Part shown: one piece after another, positions 47,015 to 57,747 of the stretch
Layout: each line of letters starts with the position of its first letter
Numbering within the stretch: the stretch's first letter is position 1
Source of the DNA: Amaurobius ferox
Lineage: Eukaryota; Arthropoda; Arachnida; Araneae; Amaurobiidae
Direction: 5' to 3'
DNA: 64,000 nt
NCBI GenBank assembly: GCA_951213105.1
Contig: OX578153.1
Location: 51,803,020 to 51,867,019 of the forward strand
Translations under genes and position numbers: made by a program
Notes under the pieces: generated by a model
What the model was told of the DNA's origin: nothing
Database searches by the model: none
The model's input: the letters and a program-made list of their open reading frames with translations, nothing else

Positions 47015-47497
47015 TTTTTTATTTTATATTTTGCCGATTTTTGCTCGCCATTTTGCAAAAAAAGGCAGTTTATTTTTTTCTGAATTCTACCAAAATTTAA
47101 TCAGCACCAGGGTGACCCACAAGTGACTTATCCACCAGATTTTGTGAAATTCGGTTCTTTAGTTTTACAGCTAGAGTTAATACAAACTTTTGCGGGCCAT
47201 TTTGCAAAAAAAGGCAGGTTCTTTTATCCCAAATTGTACCCAAAACTAATCAGCTCCAGACTCGCCCACAAGTGACTTAACAACAAAATTTTATGAAATT
47301 CGGTCAATTAGCTTTTTAGTTAGAGTGGATACAAAATCTGCAGAGACAGACAGACACACACACAGACGTCATGCTAAAAATGGTTTTTTCGTATTCTAGA
47401 GGTCTTGAAACATGTAGATCTGTCCAAAACTCGAGTTGCGATTTTCGACATGATTCCAATACTTTCCCTATACATTACCATGTATTGCAGGGAAAGT
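47015..47497 (-). mobile_element. HL-2 repeat, 5' half of copy d
   Basis: Resumes HL-2 at ATTTTATATTTTGCCGATTT exactly where 39805 left off. It contains both GGCAG blocks, CAGACAGACACACACAC and the palindrome ending GCAGGGAAAGT. Confidence 0.88.
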
Positions 47498-47651
47498 AAG
47501 TAGTCCTTTAATTTGAGCTCTCACGGTTTTGACTTTGAAGTGTTTTCTAATCATCGAGTTTCTTAAGTATCTAGGGGCTTTCCTGATACACCTCAGGATT
47601 TTGTTTTGCCTTTTCTCTAGGATGTCAATGGTAGATTTACAGGCATATCCC

Positions 47652-47938
47652 AGCCGCCCAGGCGGTGAAGTGGATAGCGTCTTCGGCTGCTGTCTTGTGG
47701 GCTCGGGTTCGAATCCCGAATAAGACATGGATTTTTCTCGAGGATAAAGTCAGTCTTCCGCCTTCTGGGTTCTCGTCCAAATGTGAAGCTGCACCCCTTC
47801 GACTTTCGTCAGTGATGCGTTCTTGTAATAAACTTTGTTCTCTCATCTTGTGTTTTTCTTCGTTCTTTCCTGCTTCTTGCGTCACTGGTCCTGAATCGGC
47901 TCCTCCGAGACAGGAGGTCATCAGTAACAATAACAACA
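47652..47938 (+). mobile_element. SINE-B, tRNA-derived, inserted in the LINE
   Basis: Head GCGGTGAAGTGGATAGCGTC (A box) and GGGTTCGAATCCCG (B box), unique body, and tail ending AACAATAACAACAAC. The 13-bp duplication ACAGGCATATCCC lies at 47639-47651 and 47939-47951. Removing the insert restores the LINE frame (TPAWGYACKS). Confidence 0.95.
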
Positions 47939-49267
47939 ACAGGCATATCCCCAAGCTGGTGTTGCGTACAGCATTCCGGGGCGGATGACTGATTTATATA
48001 TTAGAATTTTGTTTTGATAACTTAGGTTTCCGTTTCCTATCATTGGGTATAAGGCTCTCGTGGCCATATAAGCTTTTTTGATTATATTCGTTACGTGCAA
48101 TTTCCAGGTTAGGTGGGAGTCTATCGTTACACCTAGGTATTTGGGTGATTTTTCCGCGTGGAGTAAGTACTTGGTTATTTATATACAGAGGCGGCGGAGG
48201 TTTAAATTTGCTAGAGAAGTAAATCAATTACATTTATTGCATTATTATTTATTGGTTTAATTTTATTCGCCATTTTTCCAGCCATATTTGGAGTTTGTCT
48301 AGGTGTTGTTGTAGCTGTTTGTACATTACTGAGAGATAGGTGTTTTTTGCAAATATCTCACTGTCGTCTGCATAGAGTGCCAGCCCAGTGTTTTTCTACC
48401 TGAGGATGTCATTCAGGTATATGCTAAAAAGTGTCGGGCCAAGGATGGATCCTTGCGGTACACTGCTTTTTATGAGCTTGAGTGCAGATAAATTGTCTTT
48501 TACTCTGACTTGAAAGTGTCTGTTATTTAAGTATGAAATTAAAAGTTTGACTAGTGCATCATTGACTTTTAAGGTGATCAATTTGTACCCTATTCCGCGT
48601 TGCCACACTTTTTCGAAAGCTTTTTGGATATCAAGAAAAATGACAACTATGGGTGTCTTGTTATTAAGTCCAGAAGATATGTACTCCACCACTCTTAGCA
48701 ACTGATGGTTGGTGGAGTGCTTTGGCCTAAATCCGAATTTCTGAGGAATGATTATATCATTCTCGTTTAGGTGTGCGTTTAGTCTCTTAAGTAGAACTTT
48801 CTCAGTAATTTTACTATGTGTTGGCAGTAAACTAATTGGTCTATAGTTTGCTGGAGTAGTGGCGTCCTCTCCTACTTTACGGATCGGTTTGATTATAGTG
48901 TACTTCCATTCTTTGGGGAAATAGCCTAACTTTAATACCTTATTTATTAAAAAGGTAATGAAAAATAATATACTTAAGAGTAGGTTTTTAACCGCTACGT
49001 TCCGGATTTTATCGTGCCCTGGGCTCTTGTGATTTTTTAGGTTTTTAATGATTTCAACTATTTCTTGCGGGGTCGCTGGGTTAATCTCAGCCGTGACCGG
49101 GAGTTTCTGAAATTGTTTAGTGTTTGACTAACCAATTTTAGGGTGTCCTGACACATTAAGTCGTGATTTCGTTCAAATTGCTTTTCATAATGCTTTGCTA
49201 GCGCATCGGTTTTTTTCTCGTTTGAGTACGCGATATTATTGACGTCTTTTAAGGGGACACGGTACCT

Positions 49268-50156
49268 CAATAATGATCAAAATATCCATTATTATTTTAT
49301 TATTGCATCAAATTAAATCCACTACCTTGCTAAGTATGTGTGCAAAATATTAGACGTGTATCTACATTATTTGAAAAGTTATAAACATTTTTCTGATGCA
49401 ATGTGGAAATTTAAGGCGTATCGAAGTTCCGGCAAACTGGGCCACGCCCAGTTTGCCGGAAAGTAGATCCTCACAAAAATTTAATTAATTCTTTTTCTTC
49501 CCATTTTTTTTTCAGTAAAATATGTTTTGAAGTGAAGTGAAGTAGAAAAAGTAAGTGAGGTGAAATAATTTTATTTTAACCGTAACCAGTTCTGGTTGAC
49601 GTACACAATTTGGCACCTCCCACCGAGCCGAGTTCAAAACTTTAAATGCATTTTTCTCAGCTTTCATTTTTTTCCCTTTACAGTGCATTCAAAATGTTAA
49701 GGATTTTAAGACAGAGCTTTGAAATTTCTTATAAATACTTTTAGTAATTTGTGGAATAAAACTGGGTATGAATTCGTCTTTGAGTGCTATAGTTATTTAA
49801 TATATATATATATATATAAATCTTCAAATTTTAAAATTTTGCCAATTATTTATACGTTTCAGATAAAAAAAAATGATATAAAATTTACTAAATGCTTGAT
49901 TTAAAAATCGGTGCTCAATTTTTTTTAGTATTATTTTACAAAGGTTGAGAAAATAAAATGGAGGGAAAATATTGAAAATTAAAAAAGAAGTAGCGATTTT
50001 AAAAACACTGAAAAAGGTTAAAAAAAATTTTAAATTTTCTTAAACTGGCAGTGGAATATGATTTTTTTTCTCGAGAATTAATTTTTTATTTAATTTACAA
50101 CATAAAAAATATATTATTCCTATTTTAACATGAAAAATAAAAAAAAATGCATAAGA
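49268..50156. mobile_element. 889-bp unclassified insertion with 7-bp duplication
   Basis: GGTACCT at 49261-49267 and 50157-50163 flanks it. Removing it rejoins the LINE frame exactly (TRYRVPL). AT-rich, no long frame, no obvious terminal inverted repeats. It contains a perfect 16-bp hairpin (49427-49461). Confidence 0.85.
49427..49461. repeat. Perfect 16-bp hairpin with CAC loop
   Basis: TTCCGGCAAACTGGGC, loop CAC, then the exact reverse complement. GC-rich against an AT-rich background, inside the 889-bp insertion. Confidence 0.95.
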
Positions 50157-50260
50157 GGTACCTTGTACCCGGGAGTGTAATTTGTGGTTTCCTAAGTTTT
50201 TTGGCGAAGTCCCAAAGTGATACTTCTTCCGGGTTAAGGGATTCGGTTAATTCTTTATAC

Positions 50261-51851
50261 CAGTGATCTTCAAACTTCTAACGCCTTCGGAACCCTACGC
50301 TTAAAAAAAATTTTTTTTTAAGTACAAAAAATATGCCCCGTAAGCATAGTGACGTAACAGAAAATCTCGGTGCTCCCTCTCCCTCCGCAAAAATGTTTCG
50401 AGGCTACATTTACAAAAATTAACTACCGAAGACTGCAAATTAATTTTGACTATTAAAATCATAAAACCAAATACTAAATACAAAAATAAATTATTAAAAA
50501 CATGTTATTCAGATTTTTTATTGAATACAGCTGAGGTAAATTTGCTGGTTCTAAAAGGCCGCCACTGCAGTGAAACATACAAGCATATTTGTAGGCATAA
50601 ATGCAAGAAAATACAAAATTCGGAATATATCTAATTCAGAAGTAATACTAAAAGTAACTAAATTTAATGACTTGAATGCACTTGCTTCTTGCTACACATC
50701 TTTTGAAAATTAGGCTTAATTGTTGTTATTTGCAAACGCATTTCAAATTCTGCATCTAATTTGTTCCTGTATTTAGTTTCAGTGCTGACATAACTCGAAT
50801 ATTTTCGCTTCTTGCGAATACTTTCGTTCGAAGAAATTTGTTTATCAGCGCCATGGAGTCCACCTGCAGTTTTATGTGGTACAGAAGTGGGAATTCCGGA
50901 TGTTGAAGGCAGAGAAATGGGTTGGTTTGTCGAACAACTTTCGTTTTCCATCACTGCAGTATTTTTTATTTTTACTTTTTCAGTTTTTAACTAAATATCC
51001 ATTATTCCTTTTGCAGGAGCAAAAATTACAACAGAATAATAAAATAAAACAAAATAAAATTTCAAATTGATATTACATTAACAACGTTTGTTGTTGTTAA
51101 AATTTATCATCTAAATCTAGTGAAAACGGCCAATTTTGACAACTATATTATTTCACATCTACTCAAATATGCACATACCTTTTAGTTGAGAATGATTATA
51201 TATTCACTGCAAAAGTCCGACACCTTCTAACGGTAAGTAAGAATGTTTAAGGAAGTGCAGAATGAGACGACTGGGACTGACCGATACGAAAAGCTATGCA
51301 AAACAAAGAAAGGACGAACAGCAAAATACACGTGTATCAAGAAACATCAACAATCTACAAAGAAGCCCGAGTGGGTGTTGCCAGTGCACGTTAATATACT
51401 TCCGGTAACGCCGTAGAGCCACCACGGGGATCGGGTAAGGCTCAGAAAGACACTGTGATAACTCAACTCAAACAACTTGATTCTCAATCGAATCGTCCAT
51501 AATTTTGTAAACGGAAAAATTGTCCCGGCTGAAAACTTTGAGCAGCAAGAGGAGAATATATTACTAACTTTACTAGTAATTGGAAGAAAGAGAGGGAATC
51601 AGTATCTCTACAGCACAGTATAGATTTTTTAAACTGTGCATGCAATTTATGAATTTCAGTTTAAAAAAAAAAAAATTAATTTAATTATCGAAATTTTTGA
51701 ATAACAAAAAAATTTAATAAAAATGATATAAAATCTTATAACATAACAAAAATCTAAAATTTTAATAAAAAAGCCGCTGAACCCCTGAAAACGTTTAGCG
51801 GAACCCCGGGATTCCGCTAAACGCACACTATTAGCAGCCCCAAGAGCACTG
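50261..51851 (-). mobile_element. hAT element, internally deleted
   Basis: The left end CAGTGATCTTCAAACTTC and the right end (reverse complement CAGTGCTCTTGGGGCTGCTA) match the two ends of the hAT MITE at 62516-62887, including the GGAACCC and CGGAATCCCGGGGTTCCGCT blocks. The two ends match the two ends of one family in the right order. The eight-base flanks differ, so the target duplication is not confirmed. Between them lies a short transposase fusion. Confidence 0.68.
50664..50954 (-). pseudogene. hAT transposase N-terminus fused to C-terminus
   Basis: A 96-codon frame. The first half (Ser/Thr-rich, ending NESIRKKRKYSSYVS) is like the N-terminus of BED-type hAT transposases related to ZBED5/FAM200. 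The second half, KYRNKLDAEFEMRLQITT ending in the extreme C-terminal SKKQVHSSH, matches the last 40 residues of those proteins. The intervening catalytic and dimerisation regions (normally about 500 residues) are absent with the frame kept. Family knowledge is from memory and should be confirmed by search. Confidence 0.65.
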
Positions 51852-52615
51852 TGCCCACGCAGCGGCCAAAGACGCTTATTATAGAATATAATGCCAGCTG
51901 AGCAGTTGCGCAAATAATCATCCACACCTGTGATTATACTAACTTGTAACATACTACACTGTAACTGGACTATTTCAGCGTCCTTTTCTACTTCTTAGAG
52001 CCTATTTTAATTGCTTTTTGGAACTTTTTAGAGCCTATTTTAAGTACTTATTTTATCGTTTCGGTTCCTATTTTATCTTTGTAGTGTCTATTTTGAGATT
52101 TTTATAGTGCCTATAAATACGGGCGCTAGTTATTGGTGCTTTAAAAAGCCTACATTAAGCCTACACTTATCCAGAAATTCGAACTCACTCTTGTATCCTG
52201 AAAATACACCTGCGATTTCAGATTTCAGAAGTACGTACTAACAGTTTATATAAATTCGACGGAGAATTACTATAACTTCACGAGAGAGAGAGAGAGAGTA
52301 TGACGTTCACACATTTCTTGTTAAATGCAGTGAGGAATTATTATTTCACTTATTATAATTTAGCATATTTAATTTAATGTGATTTTCCCCTTTTAAATAC
52401 AGAAACGCATCGATATATCAACGGTATATAGTAGAGTCGTATACCTGTCATTATCTTTATAAAGTATGCAATTATGATATAGCTATTTTTTCTTGTTTAA
52501 TTGGGAAGGCTGCTCTGTCTTTTTATCATGAAGAAATAAGTTGTTTTTTGACTCCGAAATCGGTGAATACCTTTAAAACGGTCTATTGCTGTATCTTATT
52601 AAGCATTTCACTTTT
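51852..52615. other. No gene seen
   Basis: Unassigned. Short tandem words (TTAGAGCCTATTTTAA at 51996 and 52029), and a (GA)n run at 52284-52298. Confidence 0.4.
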
Positions 52616-52773
52616 ATTTTCCCTACAATGCATGATTACAAAGGGTGCATATTGGATATAATATCAGAAGAGTATCCATGTTATTTCCTGCATTTAATCA
52701 CAATTTATTGCATAATGAAAGATAAAATGAATAAATGAATTTGCAAGGCAAGTCATGTTCTGCTCTCATCAGA
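52616..52773 (+). mobile_element. 158-bp HL-2 derivative with only the two ends
   Basis: Degraded 5' palindrome (ATTTTCCCTACAATGCATGA) followed within 130 bp by the 3' end GCAAGGCAAGTCATG and CATCAGA. The interior is missing. It is directly followed by full-length copy f. Confidence 0.7.
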
Positions 52774-52779
52774 TTTTTT

Positions 52780-53531
52780 ACTTTTCATACAATACATGGT
52801 AATGTATAAGGAAAATATTGGAATCGTGTCGAAAATCGCAACTCAAGTTTCCGACGGATCACTCGCTTCGAGCATTCTAGAACTCTAAAATACTATTTTT
52901 AGCGTGAGTCTGTGTGTGCTTCCCTGAGCAATGTATGTATACACTCTGGCTGAAAAACTAGATGACCAAATGTCCCCAAATTTGGTAGCACTTTTGGGTT
53001 ACTTTGGCGCTGATTAAATATTGGTATAATTCCGAAAAAGAAAACCTGTTTTTCTGCGAAATAGTCGCAGTAATCGCATGGATCCACTCTATAGCTGAAA
53101 ATCTAATTGACCAAATTTCATAAAATTTGATGGATGAGTCACCTGTGGGATACTCTGGTGCTGATTTGAGTTCCATGCGATTCGGAAATAAAGTACCTAC
53201 GTATTTTTTGCGAAAAGAATCACAAAATTTAGTAAACTCTAAAAGAAAAGACTACGTATACTCAAATGCATTAATTAGATTCTTTTTTATAAGTAGTTTT
53301 TGACAATGAAAAAATATAACCAACTCCAAAATTCCAAGACGAATCATTCTTGAGATACTTCAGTTTTTCCGTATTTTTGTCACAAAAAATGTTTTGTAAA
53401 ATTGCACATTCAGTGTAATTTCATATATTTATCTGTGTTATTTTGGGCAGTTAAACTCAATTTAATGAATTATAAAATAAAGCGAAAATGAATTTGCTCT
53501 GCAGGGAAAATTATGTGCTGCCCTCATCAGA
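52780..53531 (+). mobile_element. HL-2 repeat, copy f
   Basis: ACTTTTCATACAATACATGG at left, GTCGAAAATCGCAACTC, a short TGTGTG tract, GAAATAGTCGCAG blocks, and at right CTCTGCAGGGAAAATTATGT with CATCAGA. Head-to-tail with the 158-bp derivative. Confidence 0.82.
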
Positions 53532-53559
53532 TATTTTATGTTATTTGAATGGGAAGTAT

Positions 53560-54094
53560 GAACGAAAATTTTATAGACACTTTACTGTTACGTATTTAAA
53601 AAGACTTGCAAATTACAATGGAAATCACCCGATTACTTCAAGAGACATTGCTCTCTTTGTGGAAAATTAAATTTCTACAAACTCCAGATTGTGTAAAATC
53701 CCAAACATTGTTGCCCATTTATTTCTGGTTAGAAGTGAATAATTTGATTCATATATTTATGCAATATATCGAGAACGGCACAAGTTAGCGATATTTTTAT
53801 GATATCATTTGCTTTCAAAGAAAAAAAAAATTTAAGACGATTATCTCTGCAATAATTTTTAAGAATTGATAATTTTCTATGTGTGAACAATTGAGGGTCC
53901 TTTTATGGTTTGATCTCCACTAGATTTAATTGGCTTCAAAAGCTTATCGATTGCATCGAATAATCGTATCGAATTTTATTAGATTTATTCAGTTCGTTTA
54001 AAAGATATCGTGTCTGTAGGTAAACATGCTAACAGACATAATTGACGAAGGTTGATTCTTGTTCAGTGATACTTAAAACATGTAAATTCATCAA
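53560..54094 (-). mobile_element. Diverged HL-like repeat, interrupted
   Basis: Contains ATATATCGAGAACGGCACAA, TTAGCGATATTTTTATGA and a TCGTATCGAATTTTATTAG block in the same order as HL-1. It lacks both ends. Confidence 0.5.
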
Positions 54095-54721
54095 GGCTGA
54101 TGTGATTAACCAATGACTTTCCCTGTAAACTTAAATTTATTTTCTCTTTGTTTAATTAACAATTCATTAAATTGAGTTTAATTGCACAAAATGAAACGCA
54201 CAATTCCTTGAAATGACACTAAATTTGCACTTTTAATTCAATTTTCGTTTTCATTTGGTAACTGGACACATTTTTCGAGGGCGACACAAGAATGTGTAAA
54301 ACTGAAATACACCGAAAACGGCTAGTCCAAGAGTAATGGGGTTGATCTTATTCTTTTCATCATCAAACATTACGTATAAAACGAACATTTAATTGATACA
54401 TTTGGGCATACGTAATTCTTTATTTTAGATTTTGACGTTTTCTGGAGTCATTTTGCAAACAAAGCCAAGTTCTTTTTTTCCGAATCGTACTAAAAATCTA
54501 ATCAGCACCAGGGTGATCCATGGCTGACTTATCTACCAAATTTTGTGAAATTTATCTAATTACTTTTTAGCTAAAACGGATACATACAGATGCCACGTTA
54601 AAAATAGCTTTTTCGTGTTCTAGAGGTCCTCAAAGGTGCAGATCTGTCGAAAACTCGAGTTGCGATTTTCGACACAATTCCAATACTTTCCCTATACATT
54701 ACCATGTATTGTAGGGAAAGT
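54095..54721 (-). mobile_element. HL-2 repeat, copy g
   Basis: Degraded CTGATGTGATTAACC end at left, GTCGAAAACTCGAGTTGCGA and a complete palindrome at right. The microsatellite is nearly lost. Confidence 0.82.
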
Positions 54722-54726
54722 AAAAA

Positions 54727-55240
54727 TCTGATGTGGACAGCTTGGCGACTTTCCTTGCAGTTTCAAATTCATTATTTCATTTACATTTCAATATGCATTA
54801 AATTGAATTTAATTGCAGAAAATAACATCGATACTTTTCTGATATTATATCCAATATGTCTTTTTATTGCATCTTCATTTCATTTGACGACTTAATTCAC
54901 ATTAAATTATTTAGGTCCTCAAAATTTAAAAAAAAAAAATCTAAATCTCGAGAACGATCAATTCTACAGCCATGGAGTCAGTTTTGACAACTAAGCCAAT
55001 AACGCTTAGTTGTCAAAATTCAACTGAAGAACAAGTACTTAATTAATATATTTCAACAATGTTAGTCATTTATTTCGTCTTCAAGATATTTGAGGCCATT
55101 TCGCAAAAAAGAGTCCGTTATACTTTTCCGAATTATATCCAAATCTAAACAGCTTCAAGATAACCATCAAGGGAATAACTAATAAGTTAGAAAATATTAG
55201 ATAGTTTTTTAACTACAGTGAAAACAGTCTTAATTTCCTC
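54727..55240 (-). mobile_element. HL-2 repeat, copy h, 5' end lost
   Basis: Head-to-tail with copy g. TCTGATGTGGACAGCTTGGC at left. Fades out after TTTTTTAACTACAGTGAAAA. Confidence 0.7.
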
Positions 55241-55703
55241 AAAATTAATAATTTGATGGAGGTTCGGGACTCCAATACCGCACACCGGATGTTTTTAGGG
55301 TAATTATATCAGCAGTTATAACAATTTTTATGTTGTACTGTCTGGTACCGCCACGCCCTCTGCCTGAATTAAATGTCCCTGCCAGAATGTAAAATAAACC
55401 TCGTTGCTGCTCTAGTTTTATTATATCTTTTTTTCTAGTGCCTTATTCGAAGTGAAGTGATTGGGTGCTTGTTTATTACGAGTTTGGATGCTTATGTTTT
55501 GTTTGTGATTTGCACTTATACACAATTCACAAAAAAATGCTGGGCTGATTTCGTCCCCATTGAGTGCTATGCTAGCGTATCGAAAAGATGCAAGAACATT
55601 GTTTCTTTCTGGCATACCTCCGTGGAACGCGAAGTCCCCGGAGACGAGTATTCGCACTCCCAATCCCACACGAGACATTTAATATTAAGCTAGTTTATTT
55701 TCT
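55241..55703. other. No gene recognised; LTR-like words
   Basis: TAAAATAAACCTCGTTGCTG near 55389 looks like the end of an LTR, but no partner is seen. An 85-codon minus frame (55421-55678) has no features I can name. Confidence 0.35.
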
Positions 55704-57747
55704 ACTAGCCGCCTTTGGCGACCAGCCTGTTCGCAACCCTTGAAAATGCTGATCATGGCAAATTCCAACCGTGGCAAACTCGTTGGCGCGACCTACCAGA
55801 AAGGTGTAAGGTAACTGGTTGGACGGCCAGGATGTGCCACCCAATTTAGACCGGAACCCAGTGGGGGAGGCATCCACAGGGAACGTACCCTCCTTCCCCT
55901 ACCACCAACCTCTCGGAAATACTTACGGACCCATATGTTTAACATTATCGTACTCCGTGTCAGTGGCGGAAATCGAACCCGGGCCTACCGAGTGCAATTC
56001 TCGCGCGCTAATTTAAATTTTATAATGACCATATGATAAGCGCTTAATTCCATCATCCTCGTTCCATCGTTCCATTATTTAAAATATCCATAAAATTAAA
56101 ATATCCATTTAAAATATCTATAAATTAAAATATCCATTTAAAATATCCATACCAGAAAGGTGTAAGGTAACTGTTTGGATGGCCAGGAAATGCCACCCAA
56201 TTCAGACAGGAACTCAGTGGGGGAGGCACCCACAGAGACCGTACGCTCCTTCCCCTACCACCAACCTCTCTGAAGGACTTACGATCCCACATGTTTAACG
56301 TGATCGTACTCCGCGTGAACGCGGCTGCAGTTTTGGCAGTGGCGGGAATCGAACCCGGGCCTACCGAGAGAAATTCCCGCGCGCTAGTGCAAATCCCGCG
56401 CGCTAACGACTGGGATACTTCGCCCTCCGCGACATTTTCCATAACTTTCTTTTTATTTACCGAATTTAGACCGGAACCCAGTGGGAGGGGCACCCACGGG
56501 GACCGTACCCTCCTTCCCCAACCACCAACCTCTCGAAAGGACTTACAGACCTACATGTTTATTCCGCGTGATCGTACTCCGCGTGAACACGGCGGCAATT
56601 TTGGAAATCGAACCCGGGCCTACCGCATGCAATTCCCGCGCGCTAACCACTGGGCTACTTCGCCCTCCGCGACAATCTCCATAACTTTCTATATATTCAC
56701 CCAATTTAGACGGGAACCCAGTGGGGGAGGCATCCACAGGGGCCGTATCCTCCTTCCCCTACCACCAACCTCTCGGAAGAACTTACGGACCCACATATTT
56801 AACGTGATCGCATTCCACGTAAACACGGCGGCAGTTTTGGCAGTGGCGGGAATCGAACCCGGGCCTACCGCTAATTTCCCGCACGCTAATTTGCAATTTA
56901 AAATGACCATATGCTTAATTCCATCATCCTCATTCCATTGTTTCATTGTTCCATCATTTAAAATATCCATAAAATTAAAATATCCATTTAAAATATCCAA
57001 AAGTTAAAATATACATTTAAAAAATCCATATCGTTCCATCATTTAAAATATAAATATAATAATTTATATGGAGTAAAGGAGCTGCATTCAGAACCGTGAC
57101 GTCACCTCCACCTTGACGTCCCCACCCACCACCTTCCCTCCTTCTGCGGGGGAGAAACGCCGGTTAAGAAGCGGCACGCCGAGCGGAACGCCGAGAAATT
57201 GAAATTCGGAAACTTTTAAAATCTCGATCCTGTGGGCAATACGGAATATTTCCTGACCAGATTGGACTTGTAAAAATGCCAGGTGTTTGACCTTTCTAAA
57301 AATGTAAATTATTAGTCGAAATTATGAGTAGTTTTTACGATGGAAGGATTTAAAAACGAAAGTTGGTTTTTTTGAACAGAAAGTAACTTTTGTTTTAAAA
57401 TCTTTAAAAAATATTAGAAATCGAAATTGAAATTTGAAATTGATATATTTTTACTCGCAATTGTCTGCTCTTTCCGATGGTGTGATTTGTTTTTTTCTAC
57501 GACGTCCGGATCGTGGAGGAAATAGGGCAAAAAGTCAAAAAACGGTCGAAATCGCATAAAACATTAAATAACAAAAAAAATAATTAAAATTTTAAAAATC
57601 GGTTTTCACGTGTCCCCTTCCCCCCCCCCCCCCGGGTCTCCGATTGCCAAATTTCGTAGCTCTCCGACGCGCGGTCGCTGAACGTATAGTGTATAAGACA
57701 GACACACAGACAGACACACACACAGACATTGCCTTTTATTATTTAAG
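55704..57747 (-). mobile_element. HL-4 repeat, copy 1, carrying four SINE pieces
   Basis: Begins ACTAGCCGCCTTTGGCGACC (a small CGCC/GGCG hairpin). It ends with a poly-C run, GGGTCTCCGATTGCC, CAAATTTCGTAGC, a CAGACA/CACA tract and TTTTATTATTTAAG. The layout mirrors HL-1/HL-2, with the microsatellite end at the right. A CRE (TGACGTCA) lies at 57097-57104. Copy 2 follows without a gap. Confidence 0.82.
55793..56890 (-). mobile_element. Cluster of four SINE-A-type pieces
   Basis: B boxes (GGTTCGATTCC on the minus strand) near 55969, 56345, 56603 and 56849. A boxes TAGCCCAGTGGTTAG are present in part. Two pieces end in CTAATTT followed by a TTAAAATATCCAT minisatellite (56080-56155). Bodies share GTACCCTCCTTCCCCTACCA. 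Confidence 0.9.

Larger units (their letters stand above)
47498..50260 (-). pseudogene. Jockey-type LINE ORF2, interrupted and truncated
   Basis: Minus-strand RT. SLWDFAKKLRKPQITLPGTR (50160-50220) continues across an insertion into RVPLKDVNN. ANYRPISLLPTHSK follows (about 48860-48820), then FLDIQKAFEKVW (48640-48605), SVPQGSILGPTLFSIYLND (48460-48404) and LALYADDSEIF (catalytic YADD at 48363-48374). RPGMLYATPAWGYA leads into the C-terminal RKAPRYLRNSMIRKHFKV. An in-frame TAG at 48396-48398 lies between the QG and YADD motifs, so no active enzyme results. The 3' end is cut by HL-2, and the endonuclease region is absent beyond the hAT element at the other end. Order and motifs fit the Jockey/CR1 group. 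Confidence 0.92.

Noticed and set aside
47468..47728. 86-codon minus frame as a gene
   Set aside because: A chimera of LINE C-terminus, SINE-B and HL-2 sequence.
56291..57007. 238-codon open frame and many similar frames between 55421 and 59355
   Set aside because: They are translations of tRNA-derived SINE pieces (repeated GIEPGPT and SRALT words come from the B box and head), so they are not genes.
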